This document shows, one piece after another, positions 35,501 to 46,943 of a stretch of DNA of 64,000 nucleotides. Under the pieces are notes generated by a model. The model had not been told where the DNA came from. It saw only the letters and a program-made list of their open reading frames with translations, and searched no databases. Every line of letters starts with the position of its first letter. The first letter of the stretch is position 1. The stretch covers positions 23,441,501-23,505,500 of the forward strand of contig JARKIP010000021.1 of the NCBI GenBank assembly GCA_029990175.1, in the 5' to 3' direction. The position numbers and the translations under genes are program-made. The stretch is from Petunia secreta (Eukaryota; Streptophyta; Magnoliopsida; Solanales; Solanaceae).

Positions 35501-36280
35501 GCTGGACCCCTGAACTGGAAAGCAGAATAATCAACACCATACCGCTCGATATAATTAAGAGCCTGAAGGATATGCTGACATCATTTTATTTTTAAAAGAA
35601 TCACGAGGTTTATCTGATGCATTGCTTAAGAATATCGGAAGGTTCAACTGTATAAAATAATGTAATATCTTCGGACACTCGGACTGAGCCATTACTCAGG
35701 CTAACTAACCAGCCAGAACAACTGGAGGCAAAACACACGTTGCCTCCGGAACATATTTTATTGCGGCAATATTAAGAACTGTAATAGGAGCTCCCTAAGA
35801 CCGAATGTCTGCATCTGCGGCAACCTGATAGGCCGTCCAGCGAATAATAGGTTCTTACGGTATCTGCATCGCCAAGATTCTCGTAAAAGCATCGTAGAGA
35901 GCCAAGGGAACTACAAGGCCCTGCTCCCTTGCCCATCGCGAGCTTGTACAACTGGGGCCTCCGTAATTAGGTCGTCAACACGATAAAAACTCTCGGGGCT
36001 TCGTCAGTGCTAACCCCAGGCCAGACTGCTTCGTCTTGAACTCATACCGTTTGCTGATGTGTTGCACGAGGATTAACAATTACCACGAAGGAATTAACAA
36101 ATTAACAAAAATACTTTTGAATCCTAGACCGACGCACGATCAGAAAAGAAGGAAGTGAAACTTCCTAAATGCTATCATAGCCTCTCGTAGATAAGTACGG
36201 ACGTCGACGTACCCACCAGCGAGACTCTACTAGACACTGCCTTAGTCTGGATAGACTCTAAACTGGGCTCTGATACCAAC
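32512..36280 (-). pseudogene. Degenerate internal region of element D
   Basis: Collinear with the internal regions of A and C on the minus strand, with the same zinc-knuckle region (about 34880-34940) and gag core (about 35200-35420). All frames are broken. An inserted segment at about 32900-33517 has no counterpart in A or C. Confidence 0.75.
32900..33517 (+). pseudogene. Integrase fragment of another gypsy element, inserted in D
   Basis: On the plus strand, opposite to D, is an integrase zinc-binding (HHCC) domain: DRLCVPDVADLCGQ, EAHYFKYTVHPGSTKMYHDL and CSNCQ, best frame 33149-33343. Just before it are the end of RNase H (PGDVNVV) and the linker (YEDPVLVEYRQIARRKLE), with stops and shifts. 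Both borders are where homology to A and C breaks and resumes. It resembles Tekay/Del integrase. Non-functional. Confidence 0.82.
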
Positions 36281-36905
36281 TCACACGACCCGAAATCTGG
36301 TTAGGCCGTTCGGGCACTTGACATCCTCCTTTAGACCCGTCGGGCGAACCCTTACCAATTAAATTAGGAAAATAAATACATAAATAAGGACAACACTTTT
36401 AAAAAAAAATACAGACATACTGATACCTCTAAGCTGTATAAAAGAAATTACAGCTGACTACCCAACATACTAGGTTTAGGGTTATCCAGACTAGACATCT
36501 AAGAGTACAAAAGAAGACAAATACCCCCTGAAGGGAGCAAAATGCAACTGAAATAATAACCAATAAACTGGTGGCCATCCGGAATAAAAGCTGGCTCACC
36601 CTAATAGCTGAAGTCGTCTTCGCTCCTTCACAACGTGGCGAACTTAATCCTGGAGCGAACCTGCCGAAACGAAATAGATAGACAAGAAACAAACAACAAA
36701 CAAGGGTGAGTCAAAAGGACTCAATAAGTGGGGCAGACTAGCCACCTCAAAGAATAGCATAGTTAGCCAGGGAGAAGAAAAACAGATAAACTAAATCCAT
36801 CTTATTTGAACTATAAACAGGCAAAGCCAAATAATAACTGAAAACACGTATGGAATCATAAACAGCCAGGGACATTAGGTAGACAGAACATATAGATATC
36901 CTGAA
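36281..36905 (-). repeat. Truncated 5' LTR of element D (625 bp)
   Basis: Matches 29914-30545 closely and ends in the middle of the LTR after ATATCCTGAA. Sequence of element B follows at once. Confidence 0.9.
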
Positions 36906-36977
36906 ATTCTCAACAAAGTTTCCAAACAATCTCAAGATTGGCAGTCAAGAGCTTAAAATTCAAGTGGTAAAAGAGGA

Positions 36978-37586
36978 ATGAACCAAATGATGATGAAAAG
37001 ATTTGAAGATCAAGCGGAACAAATGGCTCAAATCATCACCAACATTGAGCTTCTTAGAGGTGCCAAAGAAGAAAAAGAGAAAAAGGCGAACAAGGCAGAA
37101 AATCTTCAAGTTATAAATGCGGGCCATCAAGTGGTCCCAATTGGGTATGTCAACCCTGAAAGCCCACCTCTAACCCTTCTTCAAAAATGGCAAGAGGATT
37201 ATTTCCCGGAACAATGTTTCAATGTCCAATGGAGGGAAGATCAAGGAAGACAAAATTGGAACAACAATCAAGATGGAAGGGGAGTTGGTGCTTCTCAAAA
37301 CTATGCACCAAGAGTTCCTTACAAGCAAGGTGAGAATGAAGGGAGAAGTCAATCAAAATTGGAAGAAATGATGAGAAAAGTCCTCAAGAATCAAGAAAGT
37401 TATACCAATGATATCAAAGAGATTAAGCAAAATGGTCATAGTACTTCCATCAAAGCTCTTGAATCCGAAATGAGCACCCTTTCTCACCGAGTGAATCAAA
37501 GACTTCAAGGAGCACTATCAAGTGACACGGTAGTGAATCCTAAGAGAAATGGGAAAGATCATGTGACGGCAGTTATGACAAGGAGT
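36978..37586 (+). pseudogene. Gag C-terminal part of element B
   Basis: A 203-codon frame ending in TGA: a coiled-coil start (RFEDQAEQMAQIITNIELL), a basic/Asn-Gln-rich middle and a second helix-rich part ending QGALSSDTVVNPKRNGKDH. That last motif is common before the protease in Athila gag. The N-terminal capsid part is missing, cut at the D junction. Confidence 0.8.
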
Positions 37587-38600
37587 TGAAAAATATGGGA
37601 AGATCCTAAATCGAAAGAAGATGTGGATGAAGTAGAAATGCAAAAGGAAGAGCAAAACAAGGAGGAATAGTTACACCAAGATAAAGCAATTGATGTGGAT
37701 GTAGAGATTCCGAGGCATGAAGTTGATGAGGCAATCCCTCAAGAACTAATTCCCGAAGTCACTATCCCTCAAAAAGCCAAACCAAAGAAAACTCCACCAC
37801 TCAAACAAAGCCTTCCTAGTCCAAGCTCAATTCCCAAATTCCACTTCCTTTCCCACAAAAGAGTATGAAACAAAAACAAGCATCTCAAGCTAAGAAAATT
37901 TGGGATAAGATAGCATCAATATCCATCAACCTCTCTTTAGTTGACACATTGAGCCAAATTCCAAATGTTGCAAAGCTTGTGAAAGATCTTGTGACCAAAA
38001 AGAATTATGAGGATTATGAGCCAAGCAAGGTGTCTCATCAACGTAGTTCATTTTTCTCAAAGCATATGGCAAGAAAAAAAGGAGGATCCCGGAGCCTTCA
38101 CGGTTCCATGCACAATTGGAGGGACATATTTCCTTGAAGCTCTATGTGATCTTGGAGCAAGCATCAATTTGATGCCGTATGCGGTTTACAAGACTTTAAC
38201 TATCAAGGAAGTTCCCAAAGCTACAAATATGAATTTACAAATGGCCGACTGCTCCATGAAGCAACCAATTGGAGTTGTTACCAATGTTCTAGTGAAGGTG
38301 GAGAAATTTATATTCCCGGCGAACTTTGTGATCCTCGATTACCCGGTGGACTTTAATGTCCCAATTATTCTTGGGCGTCCATTTTTAGCTACCGGAAGAG
38401 CACTTTGTGATGTGGAGAAGGGAGAACTTACATTTCATTTCAATGGTGAGAAGCTTGTGTTTCATATATGCAAAACATTGAGACAACTTATGGAGGAGGA
38501 AGCCACTTGTTCTTATATGGATATGGTTGTGGATGCACTTGTGGAAAAAGAGAGTGTTCTAGTTAGTCAAGCGGATGAGTTGGCCGCGGTGATTTAGAAC
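37587..38600 (+). pseudogene. Linker and aspartic protease of element B
   Basis: A charged Pro/Lys/Glu-rich linker (37590-37860) contains a TAG. The protease is in two overlapping frames (37865-38137 and 38007-38597). The core reads GAFTVPCTIGGT, ALCDLGASINLMP (active-site Asp present, in the D-L-G form usual for this lineage) and VDFNVPIILGRPFLATG. Frameshifts near 38070 break continuity; the C-terminal domain stays open to 38597. Confidence 0.88.
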
Positions 38601-40137
38601 ATGGATATTGATAGTGAAGAGAGTGTTGCCGAATATGTGAAAGCATTGGAAGGACTTGGCATTAAACCCTATGTTCCCAAAAAGCATTCCCTTGATCTTT
38701 AAAATGAACCATTCCTCCCACAAAACCCTCCATTGAAGAACCTCCGAAACTTGAACTCAAAGTACTCCCAAGCCACTTGAGATACACTTTCGTAGGCCAA
38801 AACTCTACTCTTCCCATAATCATCTCTTCCCACTTAACCAAAGAACAAGAAGATCAATTAGTTGGAGTGGTGAGAAGGAGAATTAAAGGAGTTGGGTGGA
38901 CTCTTGCGGATATAAGAGGAATTGACCCAGGAGTATGGACTCACAAGATTCTTCTTGAAGAAGGATGTAAATTAATGGTGGAACATCAAAGGAGGTTGAA
39001 TCCTCCCATGCAAGAAGTTGTCAAAAAGGAGATCATCAAATGGTTGGATGCGGGGATGATTTTTTCACTTTCCGATAGTGAATGGGTCTCACCCGTTCAA
39101 TGTGTGCCCAAAAAAGGAAGGGATGGAAGTAGTTTACAATGAAAAAGGTGAAGCTATATCAACTCAAATCGTAACCGGTTGGCGAGTGTGCATGCACTAC
39201 CGTAAGCTCAACAATGCAACAAGAAAAGATCATTTTCCCCGAACCTTTATTGACCAAATGCTTGATCGTTTAGCGGGCTGAGCTTACTATTGTTTTTTTT
39301 GATGGATATTTGGGGTACAATCAAATCTCAATTGAAGCAAATGATCAAGATAAGACAACATTCACATGTCCTTATGGTACTGTCGCATTCCGCAAAATAC
39401 CTTTTGGAATTTGTAATGCCCCAGCTACTTTTCAAAGGTGGATGCTTGAACTCTTCCATGACATGGTTGAGAATTTCTTAGAAGTGTTCATGGATGATTT
39501 CTCCGTAGTAAGTGATTCTTTTAAAGATTGTTTATCTAATTTGGAGAAAGTCTTAGAGAGGTGTGAAGAAACCAAACTTGTGCTTAATTGGGAGAAATGC
39601 CAATTTCTTGTTCAAGAAGGAATTGTTCTAGGGCACAAGGTGTCTAAGAAAGAAATTGAAGTAGATCATGCAAAGATTGAAGTCATCTCTAAAATTCAAC
39701 CTCCTACAACCGTCAAACGATTGAAAAGTTTCTTGGGATATGCGGGATTTTATCACCGCTTCATCAAAGACTTATCCAAGATTGTAAACCCATTGTGCAA
39801 GTCGTTAGAAAAATTTGAATTCACTGAAGCATGTTTTAAGGCCTTTGAAGAGTTCAAATTGAGATTGACAACCGCACCGATAATAGTGAGTCCAAAGTGG
39901 GATCTTCTATTTGAGCTTATGTGTGATGCTAGCGATGTTGCATTGGGAGCATTGCTTGGCCAAAGGGTTGAGAAGATATTTCACCCTATCTATTATGCTA
40001 GCAAGACCATGAATGGAGCTCAACAAAATTATACGGTGACGGAGAAGGAGTTGCTAGCCATTGTATTTGGCTTTGAAAAATTTCAATCTGATCTAAGGTC
40101 ATTGTGCATACCTATCATTCCGCAATCCGATATTTGA
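38601..40137 (+). pseudogene. Reverse transcriptase and RNase H start of element B
   Basis: The N-terminal part (38777-39142) has IRGIDPGVWTHKILLEEGC and SEWVSPVQCVPKKG. A shifted frame (39078-39281) continues GWRVCMHYRKLNNATRKDHFP to a TGA, and a third (39310-40137) holds GYNQISIEANDQDKTTF, PFGICNAPATFQRW and the polymerase motif FMDDFSVV (Asp pair at 39493-39498). The RNase H part starts at CDASD and EKELLAIVFGFEKF. Catalytic residues are kept, but two frameshifts and a stop block a single protein. Confidence 0.92.
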
Positions 40138-41327
40138 TGGCCAAGAAAGATTTAAAAACAAGGTTGATTAAATGGGTACTCTTGTTACAAGAATTTGATC
40201 TTGGGGTACTTGATAGAAAGGGAACCGGGAATCAAGTGGCGGACCACTTATCCGGTTTGAAGGAGAAGGGTCGCCCAAAAGAATCCTTTGAGATCAATGA
40301 TTCTTTCCCGGATGATAGGTTATTAGTAGTACCTTGGGAGAAAACTCCTTGGTATGCGGATTTAGCCAATTATGTTGCATGTTGAGAGATCTCGGAGGAT
40401 TTCTCATTTAATCAAAAGAAGAAGTTGATCAAAAGTGAACGACAATAATTTTGGGATGATCCCTTTCTTTTCAAAGTATGTGTCGATCGAATGATAAGAA
40501 GGTGTGTTGAGTCGAACAAGGAGCTATTCTTGAAGGATGTCACTCCGCTCCTTATGGAGGACATCATGGAGGTGTTAGAACGGCGGTAAAGGTTCCTGAA
40601 TGTGGTTTCTTTTGGCCTACTTTTTACAAAGATCCTTACGAACACACAAAGAGTTGTGATCAATGTCAAAAAATGGGGGGAATATCAAGAAGGTATGAAA
40701 TGCCCCATAACCTCACTGTGGAAGTTGATCTCTTTGATGTATGGGGATTCAACTTCATGGGTCATTTTTCAAGTTCTTATGGTATGAAGTACATCCTTGT
40801 GGCGATTGATTATGGGTCTAAATGAGTTTAGGCAATAGCCTTTCCAAACAATGATGCTAGAAATGTCATCGCCTTCCTCAAGATAAGAATTTTCACAAGA
40901 TTTGGCACCCATCGCACCCTCATAAGTGATGGGGGTACCCACTTTTGCAATCGGGCCTTTAGCTCTTTGTTAGAGAAATATGGGGTAAGACACAAGGTTG
41001 GTACACCCTATCATCCCAAAACAAGTGGCCAAGTGGAAGTGTCAAATTGAGAGATCAAAAAAAATTCTAGCCAAGGCGGTTAATGTGAACCGGATGGATT
41101 GGTCGAAAAAGTTGGATGATGCCTTATGGACGTATCGCACGGCATACAAGACTCCTATTGGGATGTCACCGTTCCGGTTAGTCTTTTGCAAAGCTTTTCA
41201 TGTCCCCGTGGAGTTGGAGTATAAAGATCTTTGGGCGTTAACAAAGTTTAACATGAATTGGGAAGAAGCTTCCAAGTCCCGGATGGAGAAGCTACATGAA
41301 CTTGAGGCAATGAGGTTTCTTGCTTAT
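40104..41327 (+). pseudogene. RNase H end and integrase (5' part) of element B
   Basis: RNase H ends in KGTGNQVADHLSGL (about 40210-40260). The integrase follows in broken frames: zinc-binding part CDQCQKMGGISRR, catalytic core with DVWGFNFMGHF (Asp), ISDGGTHFCN (Asp) and GTPYHPKTSGQVEVSN (Glu), then ALWTYRTAYKTPIGMSPF and MEKLHELEAMRFLAY. Stops lie near 40383, 40826, 40832 and 41049. Element C interrupts the frame right after LAY, and it resumes at 49840. Confidence 0.9.
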
Positions 41328-43914
41328 TGAAACGACCTTAGGTAGTCGTTTCGGGAATTAGGGTCCCGATTTACATCTCGATAATTTTAAAATCTTTATA
41401 AGGTCCAGTAGGATTTGTCTGTAAAATTTGAGCTAATTCGTACTTCGTTTGGTTGGTATCGGAAGAATAAGGTTTCAGTTTTTATTGTCGCCAAATCTTA
41501 AAAAGATGTTTTCGAGCGCGATTTTGGCGAATGCTCCTGTTCAAAATCTGAAAGTGTCGTTAGATTCGTATGACTATTTTTGACCTGTATAAATTTTCGG
41601 AAGTGAATTTCGAGGTCGTTCGGATAGTTTGCGCTAAAATGCCGAAAGTTAAAGAATTTGATCTTTTCCGTTTTAATTCGCATCTGGAGTTTCAGGAGTC
41701 CAATTTGAGATCCACCTTAGCGAGTAAATTACATATATTTTATATAACTTGCTTGAGAAATTTGGAATTATTTCGAATTTCGTAGGTTCCATTTTAATTT
41801 TCACAAAAACGAAAAGAAAAGAAAATTAAATAAAATAAAAGAAAAAGGGAAAAGAAAGAAATTAAGGCGGTAGGTCCTTAGCTTTAATGAACTAGAAACA
41901 GAAACACACTCAAAACGAAATAGAAAGAAAATGAGATGACAGAGAAGAAAAGAAAATACCAGAAAATGAGAAATGATAGGAAAAGGAGCGGGAAAATAGT
42001 AGAATTTTTACCCCGAAACATCCAGGTAATGGTGTTAACCCATTATTTCAGTTTACTACGTGTGCTTGAATATATTTTAACGGTAAAAATTTAGATATTA
42101 GACATCGTTTTAATAAGTTCAATTGATAGTTTTAAGAGTTAATTGGACCCCGATAATGGAATTGATTACATATTCGTACTCAGTGAGTTATGGACAATAT
42201 ATAAATATAATTTATTTAGGGTTTGGCTATGTGACTTTGAACCCTGTACATAGGCCAGACTTTCGTATTGCGTATGCGAATACGGTATCAGGTTCCTAAC
42301 CGGATTGCCCTAAGACGTAAGGAATGAAGCCTTAAGCCTAATTTGATCTATGTTCTGCTTATTGAATAAGCAGGATCATTTGACAATGAATCCAAAGGAT
42401 AAAGCAGTTGTTGAGTAGCAGTGGAATGAGGTAAGTGTTCGTATCCATTTCTTTGGAGGCCCTTGGCCTTGTGGATATTCTACCACGTGTTCCTTACATG
42501 TGTAGCTGCCGATAGGCGTACTCATTACGCCTTAACTTTGGATTTACATTGTATATTATATGTTATGTACTGCTGTTGGTATTGCATTGAGCCCCTGAGC
42601 ATTGTACTCTGCTTTTGAGCTTGACATATACTTCCCGGTAGTCGATGAGAGTCCTGTGCCGGTAAAGGGTGATTACCGCATTCATATGTACTATGTTTTC
42701 TTGTTATGGGCTGCTATGACATATACTCAGTGCGGGAATATGTTGCCTCAGCTTTATATTATATCGGGGGTAGGGGGATTCCGCCCTAGGAGCAGAAGGA
42801 TTCCGCTCCATTGCATCATATAGAGGGCAGGAGGATGCCGCCCTAGGAGCAGGAAGATTCCGCTCCATTGCATCATATTGAGGGCAGGAGGATTCCACCC
42901 TAGGAGTAGAAGGATTCCGCTCCATTGCATCATATTGAGGGTAGGAGGATTCTGCCCTAGGAGCAGGAGGATTCCGCTCCATTGCATCATATTGAGGGTA
43001 GGAGGATTCTGCCCAAGGAGGAGGAGGATTCCGCTCCTTGCATCACATTGAGGGTAGGAGGATTCCGCCCCGGAGTAGGAGGATTCCACTCCATCTATTT
43101 GGCACTTGTGACTACATTGCATCATACTGCATTCATTCCATTTCATTGCACGCCGCAACAGTATAGATATATGGATCGGGTTGCATGCTACAACATTATA
43201 AGTATATATATAGGGTTGTACGCCGCAACAATATCTACATATAATAAGACGTATTTCTGATTGGTGATATGTTCGGAATACCTATATGTTCTACCTATTT
43301 TATGTCCCTAGTTGTTTATGAGTTTATGGTTCCATACGTGTTTCCAGTTATTATCTGGCTCTGTCTTTTTATAATTTAAATAAGAGGAATTTGGTTTATC
43401 TGTTTCTTTTCTCCCTGGCTAGCTATCCTATTCTCTGAGGTGGCTAGTCTGCCCCACTTATTGAGTCCTTTTGACTCACTCTTGTTTGTTGTTTGTTTCT
43501 TGTCTATCTATTTCGTTTCGGCAGGTTCGTTCTAGGATTAAGTTTACTACGTTGTTCAGGAGCGAAGACGACTTCAACTATCAGGATGAGCCAGCTTTTA
43601 TTCCGGATGGCCACCAGTTTTATGTCTATTATTTCAGTTGTATTTTGCTCCCTTCAGGAGGTATCTGTCTTCTTTTGTACTCTTAGATATCTAGTCTGGA
43701 TAACCCTAAACCTAGTATGTTGGGTAGTCAGCTGTAATTTCTTTTGTACGGCTTAGAGGTATCGGTATGTCTGTATTTTTTTTAGTCTTGTTCTTATTTA
43801 TGAGTTGGATTTATATTTATTTTCCTAATTTATTCATTAAGGGTTCGCCCGACGGATCTAGGGGAAGAGGATGTCGGGTGCCCGCACGGACTAGTCGAAA
43901 TTTGGGTCATGTCA
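41328..43914 (+). repeat. 5' LTR of element C (2587 bp)
   Basis: Has about five units of the 57-bp minisatellite (42770-43100), then GCACGCCGCAAC units (43146-43230). Confidence 0.93.
42770..43100. repeat. 57-bp minisatellite in 5' LTR of C, about 5 units
   Basis: Core ATTGCATCATATTGAGGGTA followed by two GGAGGATTCCGC words per unit. Same family as the array in D, reverse orientation. Confidence 0.92.
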
Positions 43915-46900
43915 GTTGGTATCAAAGCCCGGTTTAGAGTCTATCCAGACTAAGACAGTGTCGAGTAGAGTCTCACTGATGGGTACGTAGATGTCCGTAC
44001 TTATCTACGAGAGGCTATGACGGCATTTAGGAAGTTTCACTTCCTTCTATTCTGATCGTGCATCGGTGTGGGATGCAAAAATATTTTCGTTAATTCCTTC
44101 GTAGTAATGGTGAACTCTTGTGTGACAAATTAGCAAAGGGTTAGAATTCACAACGAAACAGTCTAGTCAGAGGCTAGCACTGATCAAGCCTCGAGAGTTG
44201 TGGATCGTGCTGAAGATCCAGTTGCGGAGGCCCCAGCTGTACGAGCTCGCGATGGGCAATGAGAGCATGACCTTGTATTTCCCTTGACTCTCTACGATGC
44301 TTTTATGAGAATCTTGGCGGCGCAGCTACCGCAAGAACCTTCCATTCCTTATGCAGCTCATCAGGTTGCCGCAAATGCAAATGTTCAGTCTCAGGGAGCT
44401 CCTATTTCAGTTCTTAATACTGCCGCAGTAAATTATGTTCCGGAGGCAGCATGTGTTGTGCCTCTAGTTATTCTGGCTGGTTAGCTAGCCTGAGTAATAG
44501 TTCGTTCTCAGACAATGCATCAGATAATCCCTGTGTAAGTTTTTTTAAAAATAAAATGATGTCAGTGTATCATTCAGGCTCTTGATTATATCGAGCGGTA
44601 TAGTGCTGATTATACTTTTTTCCATTTCTGGGTCCAACCTTTGATTTATGGACCGCTCATTTATCAGCTGGGCTTGGCTTGCCTAAGTTGACTTAGTGCG
44701 AGTTTTCTCTTAGATTCGTGGAAAAGTTCTTTTCGTGTAATAACCGAGATAAAAAACATCGCCAGTTTAAGTGGATTAGACAGGGTAGCCTGTCGGTTTC
44801 AGAATATGAGATTTAATTTTTTCTAGGATGACTGGATATGCTCTATAGCTAGTCCATGAGCCTTTCGAGAATGTTCAAAGATTTATTGGTGACCTTTCTC
44901 CTTCCTTGAGATCCCAGATGGCTCGAGAAATTGAGGTTGGGACTTTATTTGATGTTGTTGTTGATATTGCTCAAAAGTATTAGGCATACCATGAGTTAGA
45001 GCGTGAGGAGTTAGAGCGGGAGAGCAAGAAATCGCATGGCCCTGTGGGCACCCTGATACCTCGTTTGGAGGTAAGAATTCTGATTATTGTGGGAGGTCAC
45101 CTGCCAGGTTATCTCAGCTTGTAGGCGTGATTCTCAGTGTGCACGGGTAGTTCATCAATATTAGACTCAGCTTTCTCTTTGTAACTTTCAACAATCTGTC
45201 CAGCTTCCATTTTCAGTGAAAAGGTGTTATCATTGTTGTGAGTCAGGTTATCCTTTGAGTAGTTTTTTCTTACTCCGCAAGTAGGTAGTCGTCCTTTCTC
45301 TCGTCATCAGGTACCTGCACAGTCGCAGGGGATTTTATTTAGATCTCAATTAGCCAGAGAAATGCCACCATTCAGTAGAGGTCGAGAGCGTGGTGGCAGT
45401 GGTTCTTCAGAAGGTGATTATCAGGGTAGTGACTCAGCTTAGCTGCAGAGGCAGTTCTATGAACGGCCAGTCTGGCAGGATGCTGAGGTATCCAATGTAG
45501 TACACCTATGTATTTCTTCTTCCATTATATGCGAGTAAGATTTGATTCTTCATATCGGTCTGGACTTCGTTTATCTTACCATGTTTCCATGGCTTCCTTG
45601 GATATTGTTTCTATTAAGAATCGGATGCGGTAAAGGGGCGAGCTTCTGGTATGATTTATTCCTGGAATTTGTGAGACCTTACTAATTTATCTGGTCTAAA
45701 TATTAGAGATTTGAGAGTGACTGTCGCTATTGCCTGTCTGGCATCTTGTCGTTCCCCCTTCTATTATTATGTTAAATTAGTTTACCTCTCTCTTTGGGAT
45801 TCAGTGTTAGTAGGATAATGGGATTCTTATTCATGATCATTAGAAAGTGTCATTGTTTCTTCCGATGTAAAGTGGTTAGTAAGTAATATTCGATCTACGT
45901 ATCTCCTCTTGGTTCAAAACGCTAGTAAAGTCATGTTATCCCATGAGCTTATCTGGGTTATAAAAGGGGTTTCTAGTAAATTGTCAAAGTTTCCTTCTTA
46001 TTGGGAGGTTAAATTGGCATGAATGTTGTTCCATAAAGCTTATTTAATGTTTATTTCTTCAATTGCGATTCTTTGGCTAACCTGACTCGGAAGTAATCTA
46101 GCTCTGATAGCCAAGTAAATAAGAAGATGAGCTTCCTAAAGCTCTAATTATTCCTATCCTCAGTTCATTTCCATCTATTCTTCTTTCAGCACTAGTGAGC
46201 TTGGGCGGTTAGTAGCAACTTGTGATGTTCCCTGTGTTAAGACAGTGCGTGTCAAGGTAGCCGGGTAAGCACATTATTGTGTTTCAAGGCTACTAAGGGT
46301 AATGGAGACTGTCGTCCGACCCGTGAATTGAGCCATCAAGCGGTGGTGCTTATGGAAAAGGTATGAAGTTGTGAACTCGAGAGTTGCAGCTGTTTGGCAA
46401 TTCGAGAGGGTAATTTAGCAGCTCAGGTCTAAGCCGCATTATGTTTTTAGCTAAGTCTTCCTTAGTCCAGCAGGCTGTGCGAGGATGACTATTTATATTC
46501 AAATTAGCTGTATGAGCTTATGCTCTAAGTGGAGGAGTCTTCATCCTATAATGAATGCTAATATTAAATCTCTAAGGTGTTGCTGAAGCGTAAGCTAATT
46601 CTTAGTTTCATCGACCTGTTCTATATCGAAAAGTATATCGACAAGGTGATTTATCGGCGGGATCATGTTAATCCATCCAGATTTCCATGTATCTTTGTCC
46701 CAAAAATGTAGAACTCTCCTCACGTGTTTGAGGAAGTGTCAGCTTAGTCCGAATATGTTGGGAAATGGTATTATTATATTATCCAGATATGTTTTAATCC
46801 AAGAGTTCGGTATGATTCCGTAATCATGAGACAATGTCTGTGGTATAGTTTATGTAGGTTGTGCAAATTCTATTGATATCTGTGTAAATTTTGCTTTAGA

Positions 46901-46943
46901 CTCAACTCGTTCGAGGACGAACGAGAGTCTAAGTGGAGGAGAA
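43915..46943 (+). pseudogene. Degenerate gag region of element C
   Basis: Recognisable gag pieces are RFIGDLSPSLRSQMAREIEV and VDIAQKYEAYHELEREE-like sequence (about 44880-45020, with a stop) and a worn zinc-knuckle region near 45220-45250. The Arg/Gly/Ser-rich tail reads FSRGRERGGSGSSEGDYQ (about 45372-45425). Later sequence shows no intact polymerase or integrase motif. Internal length and order match element A. Confidence 0.75.

Larger units (their letters stand above)
29914..36905 (-). mobile_element. Element D: same family as A and C, minus strand, truncated
   Basis: The left LTR (3', 29914-32511) is complete. The internal region is 32512-36280, and a partial right LTR (5', 36281-36905) stops abruptly at element B sequence. 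The purine tract is at 32512-32525 and the primer-binding site at 36265-36279 (complement of TTGGTATCAGAGCCC). The internal region is 3769 bp because it also holds a foreign integrase fragment in the opposite direction. Gag is degenerate. Confidence 0.9.
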
